NCBI GenBank assembly: GCA_023252215.1
Contig: JAHEXG010000009.1
Span: forward strand, 1 to 33,722
Direction: 5' to 3'
From: Candidatus Altarchaeales archaeon
Lineage (GTDB): Archaea > Altiarchaeota > Altiarchaeia > IMC4 > QMZM01
DNA: 33,722 nucleotides
Shown here: one piece after another, positions 15,976 to 24,105 of the stretch
Layout: every line of letters starts with the position of its first letter
Position numbering within the stretch: the stretch's first letter is position 1
Translations under genes and position numbers: made by a program
The notes under the pieces: generated by a model
What the model was told of the DNA's origin: nothing
The model's database searches: none
Seen by the model: only the letters and a program-made list of their open reading frames with translations

Positions 15976-16530
15976 TTAAACCTCTTTGAACAAGACCTTT
16001 ACTATCGCCGGCTTAAGGCTTAGGTCAAATCTTTTCATTATCGTATTTAATGTGTTGTCGACGCTGACGGTCCCGTCGCTGCTGCGTACTATCACTCCGA
16101 AGTCTCCGAGGTCTTCCAGTCTTGCGCCTTCGAACAGGTCGGCATACTGCTTGTCCGCGTAGATCACATGATCGGTTATCTGCTGGGAGCCGTTGTCTGC
16201 GAGCATTTTCATGCTCTTGGCTTTGTCTTTCTTGTTCTGGTCCAGTATAACGGTTTTTGCCCCTTCGAATGCGTTCTCCACCAGCGCGGTCCGGGTGGAG
16301 TCTATCTCTTTTTTGCGCTCCATGCGGGCGTCGGAGAGTATCCTTCGGGGGATAAAATCCAGTTCCTTGTTCCTCTCTTCTATCACTGCATCGTAGGCCT
16401 TTTCTGCGTCTTCTTTTATCTCGTTTCTTATCTCTGCTATCTTTTTGTCTGCTTCTTTTTCTAAGGCCTCTATTTCTTTTTCTCCCGTGCTCCTAATCTT
16501 TTTTTCGATTTTATCAAGATTTGCGGTCAT
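15976..16530 (-). CDS. atpE: A-type ATP synthase subunit E
   Basis: Peripheral-stalk subunit of 184 aa. The N-terminal half is a charged coiled coil (KIRSTGEKEIEALEKEADKKIAEIRNEIKED) that pairs with subunit H. The C-terminal globular domain (about 110-184) ends in the family-like RFDLSLKPAIVKVLFKEV. It starts inside the atpC stop (ATGA overlap). Confidence 0.93.
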   Translation of the reverse strand: MTANLDKIEKKIRSTGEKEIEALEKEADKKIAEIRNEIKEDAEKAYDAVIEERNKELDFIPRRILSDARMERKKEIDSTRTALVENAFEGAKTVILDQNKKDKAKSMKMLADNGSQQITDHVIYADKQYADLFEGARLEDLGDFGVIVRSSDGTVSVDNTLNTIMKRFDLSLKPAIVKVLFKEV

Positions 16531-17600
16531 GCTATCACCAGCTCTATGAACTCCTTGGGGTCTGATTTGTTGTCTAATGAAACTGCGATGTATCGTAGAT
16601 CCGTCAGCTCGTATTCTTTCAGTTTCAGGAAACCGAAGATGACCCCTATGTTGAACATGCTTTTCTTGAAGGTCTTTTTGTATTCTTCAAACAGGTATTT
16701 TCTGAAAGCGGTTTCAAAACTCAGGAGGGATGCGTTCTTTTCATAGGCCTTCAATGCCTCCGAGAGCATTCCGCCATAAGGAGTAGACGACAGCCCTGAG
16801 ACTATTTCATGAACGTCTTTGCCAGTTAGCATTTTAAGCTTGTCGCCCAGGCGGGAACTGACCGGGACCAGGAACTTATCGGCCTTGTAGCGGCCCTGTT
16901 TTGCGCGGAGCATGACCATTATGTTCGAAGTGTCTATTTCTTTTCCGATAAGCTCTTTTACGCATTCTGCGTCTTTGGCCGACAGTGTCTCGACTGCCGC
17001 CCACAGAGTCTGCAGATAATACTTATCCAGAAGGGACGATGCGTAGCCGGGTATTTTGAGTTCCTCAGCCGACAGGTTGTTAAGGAATCCGTATCTCGTC
17101 TTTTTCAAGAGGTCTATTACGTCGGCCTTGTTTTTGGCGTCTGCAACGCCTTTGAGGACGCTTTTCAGTTCAGAGCTTATCACTGGCGCATACACCGTAT
17201 AATCCAGGTTAAGGCTTTTACCGTCAAAGCCTCCTTCGAAACGGTTCAGGATCCTTTTCAATAGATAGGTTTCGTAGACAGCCAGAAAGGCGTCAAAGAA
17301 TTTCCGGGTCTTTTTAGGAGCTATCCTGCGGGACGTTTCCCCCAGGCGTATATAGTTGGATAACAGCAGGTCTTCCAGGGCGTTTATGTCCGTCTTCGAT
17401 ATCTTTCCCATCTCCTGCTTGTATGCGGTGTGCTCCAGGAACCCGATGTATTCTTCCAGGTTTTTTGCAGATGCAAGGGCTTTCAGGTCTTCGTCTTTCA
17501 GCATGAAGCTCTTCCAGGCCTTCACCCGCGTGTTAGGATAAGAATAGTCTACAGTATGCGTCAGTTCGCTCAATGGATTAGATGAACGTTGAAGGCCCAT
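16527..17600 (-). CDS. atpC: A-type ATP synthase subunit C
   Basis: Funnel-shaped subunit of 357 aa that couples the central stalk to the c-ring (equivalent to V-type d). Recognised by the N-terminal VDYSYPNTRVKAWKSFMLKDEDLKAL, the repeating helical bundle, and LVPVSSRLGDKLKMLTG in the second half. It follows atpH by 8 bp and overlaps atpE by 4 bp. Confidence 0.93.
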   Translation of the reverse strand: MGLQRSSNPLSELTHTVDYSYPNTRVKAWKSFMLKDEDLKALASAKNLEEYIGFLEHTAYKQEMGKISKTDINALEDLLLSNYIRLGETSRRIAPKKTRKFFDAFLAVYETYLLKRILNRFEGGFDGKSLNLDYTVYAPVISSELKSVLKGVADAKNKADVIDLLKKTRYGFLNNLSAEELKIPGYASSLLDKYYLQTLWAAVETLSAKDAECVKELIGKEIDTSNIMVMLRAKQGRYKADKFLVPVSSRLGDKLKMLTGKDVHEIVSGLSSTPYGGMLSEALKAYEKNASLLSFETAFRKYLFEEYKKTFKKSMFNIGVIFGFLKLKEYELTDLRYIAVSLDNKSDPKEFIELVIA

Positions 17601-17608
17601 TTTTCTGT

Positions 17609-17920
17609 TTATCTTATGTTCTTAAACTCGGAAACGATCAGCTCAACCGCAGCATCCATATTTTTTCCGGCCTCGGACTTAATCTTCTTTTTTTCGCCCT
17701 CGGTGCCCTTCGCTATTTCCAGCGCTTCTTTTTCCGCGCCTTCTTTAACCTTCTTTGCCTGCTTGTCCATGTAAGCGTTCGCTTCGGATACTTTTTCTGC
17801 TATGGCCTTCTCCCGGAGCATCTTTGCTTCGCTTATTTTTTTATCTGTTTTCAGCCGGGCCTTTTCAACATGATTTGCGACTTCTTCCTCGATTTTTTTG
17901 ATGTGCTCTAGTTCTTCCAT
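17609..17920 (-). CDS. atpH: A-type ATP synthase subunit H
   Basis: Peripheral-stalk coiled-coil subunit, 103 aa, first gene of the operon. Nearly the whole protein is a right-handed-type coiled coil rich in Lys, Glu and Ala (KIEEEVANHVEKARLKTDKKISEAKMLREKA...), as expected for AhaH. On the minus strand the start is preceded by AGGTGA and, about 45 nt upstream, by TATTTTTAAATAC, which probably serves as the TATA box. Confidence 0.85.
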   Translation of the reverse strand: MEELEHIKKIEEEVANHVEKARLKTDKKISEAKMLREKAIAEKVSEANAYMDKQAKKVKEGAEKEALEIAKGTEGEKKKIKSEAGKNMDAAVELIVSEFKNIR

Positions 17921-17959
17921 TTACTCACCTAAGGAATATATAAAATTTTATACTTTGTA

Positions 17960-17997
17960 TTTAAAAATAGAACATCATTTTCTTGGACAATGTTCTA
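17960..17997 (-). promoter_or_regulatory. atp operon promoter with adjacent inverted repeat
   Basis: On the plus strand tagaacat (17968-17975) and atgttcta (17990-17997) are perfect 8-bp inverted arms with a 14-bp spacer. On the minus strand they lie immediately upstream of a TTTTTAAATA box about 45 nt from the atpH start. The dyad is placed either to bind a regulator just upstream of the TATA box or, as RNA, to form a hairpin followed by five T that ends the secFD message. Confidence 0.5.
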
Positions 17998-18075
17998 AAT
18001 ATTGTGTTCCCATAATTTTACACTGCCGGCTAACAAATTTAGGATAGATACTGGCGAACCATACCAATAACATGA

Positions 18076-18092
18076 TTGGGATTAAGTCCCAA
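18076..18092. repeat. short inverted repeat between secD and atpH
   Basis: ttggga and tcccaa are perfect 6-bp arms around ttaag, 72 bp after the secD stop. A small 3'-UTR hairpin of the secFD transcript is the simplest reading. The rest of this 243-bp AT-rich gap holds only scattered TATA-like sequence and no credible gene. Confidence 0.45.
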
Positions 18093-18163
18093 AATATATC
18101 TAAAATATCGAACATTATTCAATATATTGGGGTTGCAATAATGATTACAAAGATAAGGATAGA

Positions 18164-19801
18164 TCACTCTTTATCCTTAAGCAACTCCTCAATGATCTTG
18201 GCATAAGCCGGCCGAGTTATAAACACGCCGATCAACACGCCAAGCATGGTAGTGAGAGCAAAGCCCTTGAGCATCCCCGCAACGAACGTCATAAGCGGAA
18301 GCATTACCGCAACGATCGTCGCAGCAGAGGTAAAGATAATGAAAAACGCCCTCCTGATCCTTTCAGCGACGCTGGCCGACTTCCGGGCCTGCCCTTTGGA
18401 GGCGAGGGTCTCGTCGGTTATGACTATCTGGTTGTCGACTCCGGTACCCACGGCCGCTATGATACCGGCTATAGCCGGCAGGTCTATTTCCCAGCCTATC
18501 ATCGCAGCAAGGCCTAGGACTATTATGATCTCGGAAAAGCCCGTGATTATGACTGGCGCGACTATGAAAAACTTGCGGTAGCGCAGGAATATGACCAGTG
18601 AAACGCTCAATACTCCGATGATGCCGGTAAGGAGGCTGTATCTTAGGAACTGCGCACCCAGGGATGCGGGGATAGTGGACTTGGAATCCACGTAAGCCTT
18701 CTCCGGGAGATTCCCTGACGTCAGCCACACCCTATTTTGCAGAATTTCTTTATCTGCTGCGTCCTGGCTGCTTGAGCCACCGGTTATCTGCGCAGAATAC
18801 ACGCAGTCTCCTTTGGTGTCGAAGTTGAGCCTCGGCGTGGTCTTTAGGCCGGTTACCTCCATTATCCAGGTATCTATGCTGCTGTTGCTTATATCGGTCC
18901 TTTGAGCATCTACGCCCAGGTCCTGGACCATGTTCTTCAAGCGTTCCGATATCTTGGATTCGTCTTCTGCGATTATGGTCTTTGTATAGCCCTTGCCAAG
19001 ATAGCTTCTGTAATCCGCGAGTGTCTGGTTATCGTCCCCCGCATATACTATTATAGGTATGCCTGAGCGGTTCTCTATGACTTTTCGCGCGCTGTCTCCA
19101 TAGTATATGTCCTTGCTGTTGTCCTGGCCTGCAGAAGTCGTATTGCCCATGAGGCCGTAAAGCTTGGAAGACATTAGAATCGTCGTATTCTGCGGCCGGT
19201 CTATGAACAGATCGACAGGCCGGTTCTTGGGATTGTCCGCACCGTAGAACTTGCCCTGCGCAACTCTCCCGAACCTGCATGCTCCGTCGGAATCCAATTT
19301 AAGGCCCACATACCAGCCATATCCTCCGTTGCCGGTAGAATACACGCCCGAACCCTGCGAGCTTAAGTCCACGCTTATCTCCGAACCCTGAACAGCAAGC
19401 TCGCCGTCTATCCGCTCCTCGAAATGTGCCTGCTGCTTCAGTATATCTTCTATCTTCTGTATATCCGTCATAGAAGCATTCGACAACTGTATAATAATAT
19501 ACTGATCCCCGTAGACGCTGACAGGTATGTCTTTTAATCCGAATTGATTAAGCCGGTTCTCAAGGACTCCTTTCTCGATAGTCATGACCTCAGAAGAAAC
19601 GTTATGCTCCAGCTTCAGCCAAAGCTCGGTCCCGCCCGCAAAGTCGATACCATAGGACAGGCCATTGCCCAGGCCCCAGCCGTTATCCTTGTTGCGATCG
19701 TTGAAGCTTATGACATTACATATGAGAAGTATAGAAAACAAGAGTGCAACTATCAACACCCACACCCTTATGCTCCTTGAAAGATTTTTGAGATGATCCA
19801 T
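18164..19801 (-). CDS. secD: protein-export membrane protein SecD
   Basis: Subunit of the SecDF RND-type complex that assists Sec protein export using the ion gradient. The 545-aa protein has one N-terminal helix (about 12-30), a large extracytoplasmic P1 domain starting with the signature GIDFAGGTELWLKLE, and five C-terminal helices. The fourth-helix motif AGIIAAVGTGVDNQIVITDE is the characteristic SecD D-Q-x-V-x-D segment. It lies 15 bp after secF, the usual archaeal order. Confidence 0.95.
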   Translation of the reverse strand: MDHLKNLSRSIRVWVLIVALLFSILLICNVISFNDRNKDNGWGLGNGLSYGIDFAGGTELWLKLEHNVSSEVMTIEKGVLENRLNQFGLKDIPVSVYGDQYIIIQLSNASMTDIQKIEDILKQQAHFEERIDGELAVQGSEISVDLSSQGSGVYSTGNGGYGWYVGLKLDSDGACRFGRVAQGKFYGADNPKNRPVDLFIDRPQNTTILMSSKLYGLMGNTTSAGQDNSKDIYYGDSARKVIENRSGIPIIVYAGDDNQTLADYRSYLGKGYTKTIIAEDESKISERLKNMVQDLGVDAQRTDISNSSIDTWIMEVTGLKTTPRLNFDTKGDCVYSAQITGGSSSQDAADKEILQNRVWLTSGNLPEKAYVDSKSTIPASLGAQFLRYSLLTGIIGVLSVSLVIFLRYRKFFIVAPVIITGFSEIIIVLGLAAMIGWEIDLPAIAGIIAAVGTGVDNQIVITDETLASKGQARKSASVAERIRRAFFIIFTSAATIVAVMLPLMTFVAGMLKGFALTTMLGVLIGVFITRPAYAKIIEELLKDKE

Positions 19802-19816
19802 GTTTTTTTTGAAAAA

Positions 19817-20938
19817 CTATCTTTTCCTGAACAAGCCTAATTTTCCGCCCTTCTCCTCCAGGTACCACTTCAATATCCCGGCATTCATAAACCAGGTACT
19901 GCAGACGTCGGCCATCAGACCTAGAAGCAGGACGGAAGCAATGCTTGTGAGAGCAGAAAGATGCGTGAACAGCTCAGACACTATGAGAACGACCAGCATC
20001 ACCACAAAAGTCGTACCGGTCATGGTCAAACCAGTCTTCACCGCCCCGTCAACCGCTTCGTTTATCTCACCCTTCCGCCGTTTAAGCATCCGGGTAGTAA
20101 GCAAAATATCCGTATCCACGGAATAACCCACCAACATGATCAACGCGACAAGCGACGCAGGCTCCATGACGATCCCCAAAAGGCTCATAAGACCGATAGA
20201 TATCACCGCATCGCATGACGCAGACAGCAGGACGGCTACTGACGGGACCACGTCCCTGAAAGCCAGCAATATGACCAAGACCATAAGGATGTAGCCGACG
20301 ATGGCGGCCTTTAATCCGTCGTTGCGCAATTTCTCCCCCAGCGTGGGCTGCATGGCGTTGACGTTGAGGTTCTTCTTTGACAACTGCACGGAAACATCCT
20401 CTTCCAGATAATACGTAAGGGCGCTGTCAAGCTCCGCCTTGTCCAGATCCAATGCAGTTATCGTAACAGTCTTGGACGCAGCATCATATTGAACGTCCAC
20501 ACCCTCTTTGAGCCTAGACGAGAGACGATCGCGCAGATTATCCGAAGGCTTCTGAGAGAGTACCGCAGAGGCCTCGTCGAACTCATGCAGAACACCGAAG
20601 TATTTTCCCAGGATACTGCTTAAGTTGCCGGCAGATATCACCGAAGTGGTGGATATGGAGACCTTGTTTTTTCCAGTCTCAAGATCTTTGCCCGAATAAA
20701 CCTTCAAGTCTTCCAGTTTCAAAGCAGAAAGATCGGACGACAGGCTCGCTACATCCTGGGGGCCCACGCTCTTATCAGTGGTCAGCTCTATAAGGGTTCC
20801 GCCTTTGAAGTCGATGCCTAAAGGCATTCCGTTGAAGTATATCACAAACAATGCCAGGACAGAGGCGACAATAGGTATGAGAATCAGTAATTTGTACGGG
20901 ACTTTCCGGGTAAGGTTGCTGTAGATGTTATCAAACAT
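19817..20938 (-). CDS. secF: protein-export membrane protein SecF
   Basis: Partner of SecD, 373 aa with six predicted membrane helices. Signatures are GMPLGIDFKGGTLIELTTD after helix 1 and LIMLVGYSVDTDILLTTRMLKRR in helix 4. It is the first gene of the secFD operon and has a clear ribosome-binding site, AGGAG five bases before the ATG. A TATA-like box lies about 49 nt upstream. Confidence 0.95.
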   Translation of the reverse strand: MFDNIYSNLTRKVPYKLLILIPIVASVLALFVIYFNGMPLGIDFKGGTLIELTTDKSVGPQDVASLSSDLSALKLEDLKVYSGKDLETGKNKVSISTTSVISAGNLSSILGKYFGVLHEFDEASAVLSQKPSDNLRDRLSSRLKEGVDVQYDAASKTVTITALDLDKAELDSALTYYLEEDVSVQLSKKNLNVNAMQPTLGEKLRNDGLKAAIVGYILMVLVILLAFRDVVPSVAVLLSASCDAVISIGLMSLLGIVMEPASLVALIMLVGYSVDTDILLTTRMLKRRKGEINEAVDGAVKTGLTMTGTTFVVMLVVLIVSELFTHLSALTSIASVLLLGLMADVCSTWFMNAGILKWYLEEKGGKLGLFRKR

Positions 20939-20981
20939 GTTATCTCCTGCTCAAAAAGATACTCTTGATTAGGATTTTCCA

Positions 20982-20993
20982 ATTTAAATATAA
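20982..20993 (-). promoter_or_regulatory. TATA box of the secFD operon
   Basis: On the minus strand TTATATTTAAATT lies about 49 nt before the secF ATG, leaving a leader of roughly 24 nt that holds the AGGAG ribosome-binding site. Confidence 0.5.
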
Positions 20994-21101
20994 CCACTCG
21001 CCTGAAAAAAAAGACAGGACAAAAAACCCGAAAAATGCCATGCCTTTTTTACTCTCACATTCTATAATAAATTATACAAACATAAGAGAGGAGACGAAAA
21101 A

Positions 21102-21644
21102 ATGGAACTACGAATCGGAGACGCGATGACCCGCGGAGTCATATACGCGACGCCTGCGGACAACATCCAGAGGATAGCGGAAATAATGAGAAAAAACGAC
21201 ATAGACTCCGTCATAGTAATGGAAAAAAGCAAAGGCGTAGGCATAGTCACAGACACAGACATAATAGGAAAGGTAGTGGCGCCGGGCAAAGACCCAAGGA
21301 CAACCCCGGTATCACAGATAATGACCTCGCCCCTGATAACCATCACCCCGGACAAAGACGTAGACAAAGCCGCCCGCATGATGCGCGACAAAAACGTCAA
21401 AAGGCTCGTAGTCATGCAGAACGCAAAAATAGTCGGCATCATATCGGAATTCGACCTGATAAAGATAGAACCGGCACTGCACATACTCATAAAAGAACAC
21501 AGCCAATGGGACATAGCCGACATACCGATGACCGCGGGAACGCCGGTATCGGGCATATGCGAGATATGCGGCGAATACTCGGAAAACCTGGGCACAGTCG
21601 ACGGAAGACTAGTATGCGAAGACTGCTTCAAAGAAGAAGGATAA
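21102..21644 (+). CDS. two-CBS-domain protein with C-terminal zinc ribbon
   Basis: A 180-aa soluble protein. Residues 1-125 are a CBS pair (GDAMTRGVIYATPADNIQRIAE...GIVTDTDIIGKV and VSQIMTSPLITITPDKDVDKAARM...IVGIISEFDLI). Residues 145-180 are a four-cysteine ribbon: GICEICGEYSENLG then LVCEDCFKE. CBS pairs usually sense adenine nucleotides; the ribbon may bind zinc and nucleic acid or a partner. A GAGGAG ribosome-binding site lies 8 nt before the ATG. The gene is divergent from secFD and precedes serS by 71 bp. Target unknown. Confidence 0.85.
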   Translation: MELRIGDAMTRGVIYATPADNIQRIAEIMRKNDIDSVIVMEKSKGVGIVTDTDIIGKVVAPGKDPRTTPVSQIMTSPLITITPDKDVDKAARMMRDKNVKRLVVMQNAKIVGIISEFDLIKIEPALHILIKEHSQWDIADIPMTAGTPVSGICEICGEYSENLGTVDGRLVCEDCFKEEG

Positions 21645-21682
21645 ACACAAAACAACCGCCATCGAATCCCACCTATTTCTTT

Positions 21683-21691
21683 TCTTTATAG
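21683..21691 (+). promoter_or_regulatory. TATA-like box of serS
   Basis: The sequence ttctttatag is centred about 29 nt before the serS ATG, which has no ribosome-binding site. This spacing fits a leaderless transcript. Confidence 0.4.
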
Positions 21692-21715
21692 TCCACTAAT
21701 AATTACCGACACACA

Positions 21716-23254
21716 ATGAAATTCTCCATGGACTGCGAGCTCACCATGAGCAAGAAACTGGAAGGGATAAACATAGAACTGCTGCTGAACAAATCGTTCG
21801 ACCTTCTGAACAAGGGCGCACCACCCGGTGCTGGTGCTTCCATTAAAAAGTCAAGAGTTTCCGGCGACAAGGTCTTTCTGACTATCGAGTCTGGCAGGTT
21901 CGTCAGGCCCCATGACGCAGTCTTCCGTTTGAAGAATTTCCTCAGCCAGCACCTTGGAAAAGAGCATCACATAGGTGTCAAAGAAATAAATGCTTCCCAC
22001 TATGAGATCGAGTTTGAACTAGACAAAGAGCCTTTAAAGGATTTCAGCTTAACATTTCAGACAATACCTCTCCTTAAAGAGCATATGAGAAGTATGGACT
22101 TTAAAGAAAAGACCTGCCATATGCACATGATAAATTTGTCAGAGGAATTCCTTAAAAACAATTACGTCGACCGCATGATCAGCTTAATCATTGACAAGAT
22201 CAACGCCCAGCACTACGAAGGAAAAGCAGAACACTGGGAACTCATGTGGGCGTCCCCCGAAAAAAAGAACGCATGGAACAAAGACCCCACGGTCGAGATG
22301 GAGAAGGCTAACTGGATAATGCACCGCGGCCGCGGGCAGTGGATATTCGGCCCGATGGCGACAAGGATCTTGAAGACCTTCGAATCGATAGTAATGGAAG
22401 AACTCGTCACCCCCGCAGGCTTTTCCGAGATGGTATTCCCGAAAGCCGAGACATGGGACATCTGGAAAAAATCCGGCCACGCAAAAAGCATATACGGAGA
22501 GATATATTACCTGTGCCAGCCCAAGACCCGGGACAAAGAATACTGGGAAGACGTGATCGACACCTACAAGATAACAGGCGAAGTGCCACTGCACCTCATC
22601 AAAGACAAAATAAAGGAACCGATCGGGGGCATCACATACGCGCAGTGCCCGGCATTCTGGCCCTTCCTCGACGGAAGGACCATCGCGGACGAAAGTTTGC
22701 CGCTGAAGGTATTTGACCGCTCGGGAACATCCATGCGATACGAATCAGGCGGCATACACGGGATCGAGCGCGTGGATGAGTTCCACCGCATAGAACTGGT
22801 CTGGTCAGGCTACCCGGAACAAGTCCGCGAAGTGCGCAAGAAGATCGTGGACTGCTACAAACACATATTCAACGACATACTCGACCTGGAATGGCGCATG
22901 GCCTGGGTCACCCCCTGGTTCATGGCACAGGAAGGACTGGTCGGAGTAAAAGACGAATCAGAGAAGCGCGACATTGGGACGATAGACTTCGAATCATACC
23001 TGCCATACCGAGGAACACGCAAGGAATCAGAGTGGCTGGAGTTCCAGAACGCGTCGAATAATGGGGATAAGTACACCAAGGGCTTCAACGTGAAGTCGCA
23101 GAAGGGGACGGAACTATGGAGCGGGTGTACGGGGATAGGGATGGAACGCTGGCTGGCGACGTTCACGGCGCAGAAGGGATTGGATATGGAGAAGTGGCCG
23201 AAAGAATTCCTAAAACGATTCGGAGAAATCCCAACAGAAATTAAATTTTTGTAA
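21716..23254 (+). CDS. serS: seryl-tRNA synthetase, type 2 (methanogen type)
   Basis: Charges tRNA-Ser with serine. This is the rare archaeal class II type in which zinc, not the usual fold alone, selects serine. The 512-aa protein has the type-2 N-terminal tRNA-binding domain (about 1-160, with LLNKGAPPGAGA and GRFVRPHDAVFRLK). The catalytic core holds the three zinc ligands in their family context: Cys311 in YAQCPAFWPF, Glu360 in DEFHRIEL and Cys471 in SGCTGIGMERW. The Cys-to-Glu spacing of 49 residues equals that I recall for the Methanosarcina barkeri enzyme. Motif 2 is in the ERVDEFHRIE region and motif 3 in GIGMERW. The full length is intact although fragments resembling its 3' end lie downstream. 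Confidence 0.93.
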   Translation: MKFSMDCELTMSKKLEGINIELLLNKSFDLLNKGAPPGAGASIKKSRVSGDKVFLTIESGRFVRPHDAVFRLKNFLSQHLGKEHHIGVKEINASHYEIEFELDKEPLKDFSLTFQTIPLLKEHMRSMDFKEKTCHMHMINLSEEFLKNNYVDRMISLIIDKINAQHYEGKAEHWELMWASPEKKNAWNKDPTVEMEKANWIMHRGRGQWIFGPMATRILKTFESIVMEELVTPAGFSEMVFPKAETWDIWKKSGHAKSIYGEIYYLCQPKTRDKEYWEDVIDTYKITGEVPLHLIKDKIKEPIGGITYAQCPAFWPFLDGRTIADESLPLKVFDRSGTSMRYESGGIHGIERVDEFHRIELVWSGYPEQVREVRKKIVDCYKHIFNDILDLEWRMAWVTPWFMAQEGLVGVKDESEKRDIGTIDFESYLPYRGTRKESEWLEFQNASNNGDKYTKGFNVKSQKGTELWSGCTGIGMERWLATFTAQKGLDMEKWPKEFLKRFGEIPTEIKFL

Positions 23255-23261
23255 TTCAGCA

Positions 23262-23292
23262 GTGAGGCCGAGTCATTAGACGAATGCCTCAC
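23262..23292. repeat. inverted repeat downstream of serS
   Basis: gtgaggc (23262-23268) and gcctcac (23286-23292) are perfect 7-bp arms with a 17-nt loop, starting 8 bp after the serS stop. It could be a 3'-end hairpin of the serS message. Confidence 0.45.
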
Positions 23293-23321
23293 ACGGTGCG
23301 AGCCGACGTTCGTCAGCTCTT

Positions 23322-23354
23322 GGGGAAGTGCCGACTAAAATTAAATTCTTATAA
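23322..23354 (+). pseudogene. relic of a second serS 3' end (fragment A)
   Basis: Read in frame this 33-bp stretch encodes GEVPTKIKFL and a stop. The last residues of serS are GEIPTEIKFL and a stop, exactly 100 bp upstream. Eight of ten residues and 25 of 33 bases agree, and most base differences are synonymous. It looks like the end of a diverged serS-like gene left in the intergenic space. Confidence 0.55.
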
Positions 23355-23356
23355 TG

Positions 23357-23794
23357 TTACTCTAAATACTCTTCCGGCGTCTTTATCCCGACCTCTTTTA
23401 CCTCGTCGTATTCCGAATCGTAGGTCAATAGTACGCTTCCGTACAGAAAGGAGGTTGCCAGGATCACGCTGTCCACGTATGAAAGGGTTTTTTGGTTCCG
23501 GGAGTACTGCGCCTTGAAGTATCCCGCGAGAATAGCAGTCTCAGGCGTTGTGTTCGCTACATAGAAGTTTTGGCGCATGAATAGAATGATCGTCGGTATC
23601 ATTTCCTCTTTTTTACTGCGTATGCAGACTGTGACTAGTTCCGAGAGGGTGCAGACGCTGACTACTGCTTTTAGTTCCTTGGAGACGATCTTTTCAAGGA
23701 GTACGCCGACGATGTCTTTTCCTTCTTCGGCAAAGAAATATTTCAGGAAAACGCAGGTATCAAGAAGAACCAAGTCTTCGCTTTTCCCGTCCAT
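23357..23794 (-). CDS. PIN-domain ribonuclease, VapC-like toxin
   Basis: Predicted metal-dependent RNase toxin of 145 aa. The PIN acidic residues are present: Asp12 in LVLLDTCVFLKYF, Glu52 in LSELV, Asp108 in YVDSVILATS and Asp126 in LLTYDSEYD. The track's longer start (23821) adds nine residues inside the upstream gene; the ATG at 23794 places the first strand at the normal PIN position. It overlaps the upstream partner gene by 35 bp, which supports a co-translated toxin-antitoxin pair. The two genes sit between two serS-like fragments. Substrate RNA unknown. Confidence 0.82.
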   Translation of the reverse strand: MDGKSEDLVLLDTCVFLKYFFAEEGKDIVGVLLEKIVSKELKAVVSVCTLSELVTVCIRSKKEEMIPTIILFMRQNFYVANTTPETAILAGYFKAQYSRNQKTLSYVDSVILATSFLYGSVLLTYDSEYDEVKEVGIKTPEEYLE

Positions 23795-23972
23795 AATCCT
23801 CCTCCCGCAGTTCTCTGACAACCGAGACTGCCTTTTTTTCGGATTTGAGAGCCCCTTCCAGTTCCTGAGGCTTTATCTTAGGCCTTGAGAGGACCCTTAT
23901 CTCTATGTTGCCCACGGTAAGCTGGTTCGCCCAAGGCTGCTTTAGGTCGATCAATCTCTCTGCCTTTTTCAT
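23760..23972 (-). CDS. probable antitoxin partner of the PIN toxin
   Basis: A 70-aa protein immediately upstream of, and overlapping, the PIN toxin gene. The first 30 residues (LIDLKQPWANQLTVGNIEIRVLSRP) recall the start of an ASCH domain (KQPWAxxLxxGxxxxExR), but the rest of such a domain is absent. The second half is a charged helix (LEGALKSEKKAVSVVRELREEDYGREKRR) like the toxin-binding tail of VapB proteins. Position and length support an antitoxin. An imperfect inverted pair agttc/gaact lies just upstream (23973-23996) and may be its operator. Confidence 0.55.
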   Translation of the reverse strand: MKKAERLIDLKQPWANQLTVGNIEIRVLSRPKIKPQELEGALKSEKKAVSVVRELREEDYGREKRRLGSS

Positions 23973-24030
23973 AGTTCTTATTTTGTTTTAGGAACTTATT
24001 AACGGCCTTAGGCCAAAGAGAGTGCCTCGG

Positions 24031-24105
24031 AGAATCGGTATGGAACGATGGCTTGCGAATTCTGCCAGGATAACTGAATGTGTAACGGGAGAAAAAAGTC
24101 AATGA
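24031..24105 (+). pseudogene. relic of serS motif 3 region (fragment B)
   Basis: Bases 24034-24057 encode IGMERWLA, identical to serS residues 474-481. Of 24 bases 20 match, and all four differences are at third codon positions (ATC/ATA, GGT/GGG, CGA/CGC, CTT/CTG). The frame then diverges and stops at 24105. Its third-position pattern indicates descent from a coding serS homolog. Together with fragment A it brackets the PIN toxin pair, in an order opposite to that within serS. Confidence 0.5.

Noticed and set aside
17921-18163. AT-rich gap as a replication origin
   Set aside because: No Cdc6/Orc1 gene nearby and no repeated origin-recognition boxes; short dyads are better explained as promoter or 3'-end elements.
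21716-23254. First reading of the synthetase as prolyl-tRNA synthetase
   Set aside because: The zinc ligands Cys311, Glu360 and Cys471 and the GCTGIGMERW motif are those of type-2 seryl-tRNA synthetase.
23255-23356. Structured region after serS as a tRNA or small RNA gene
   Set aside because: No T-loop consensus or cloverleaf; the 3' part is better explained as a serS relic.
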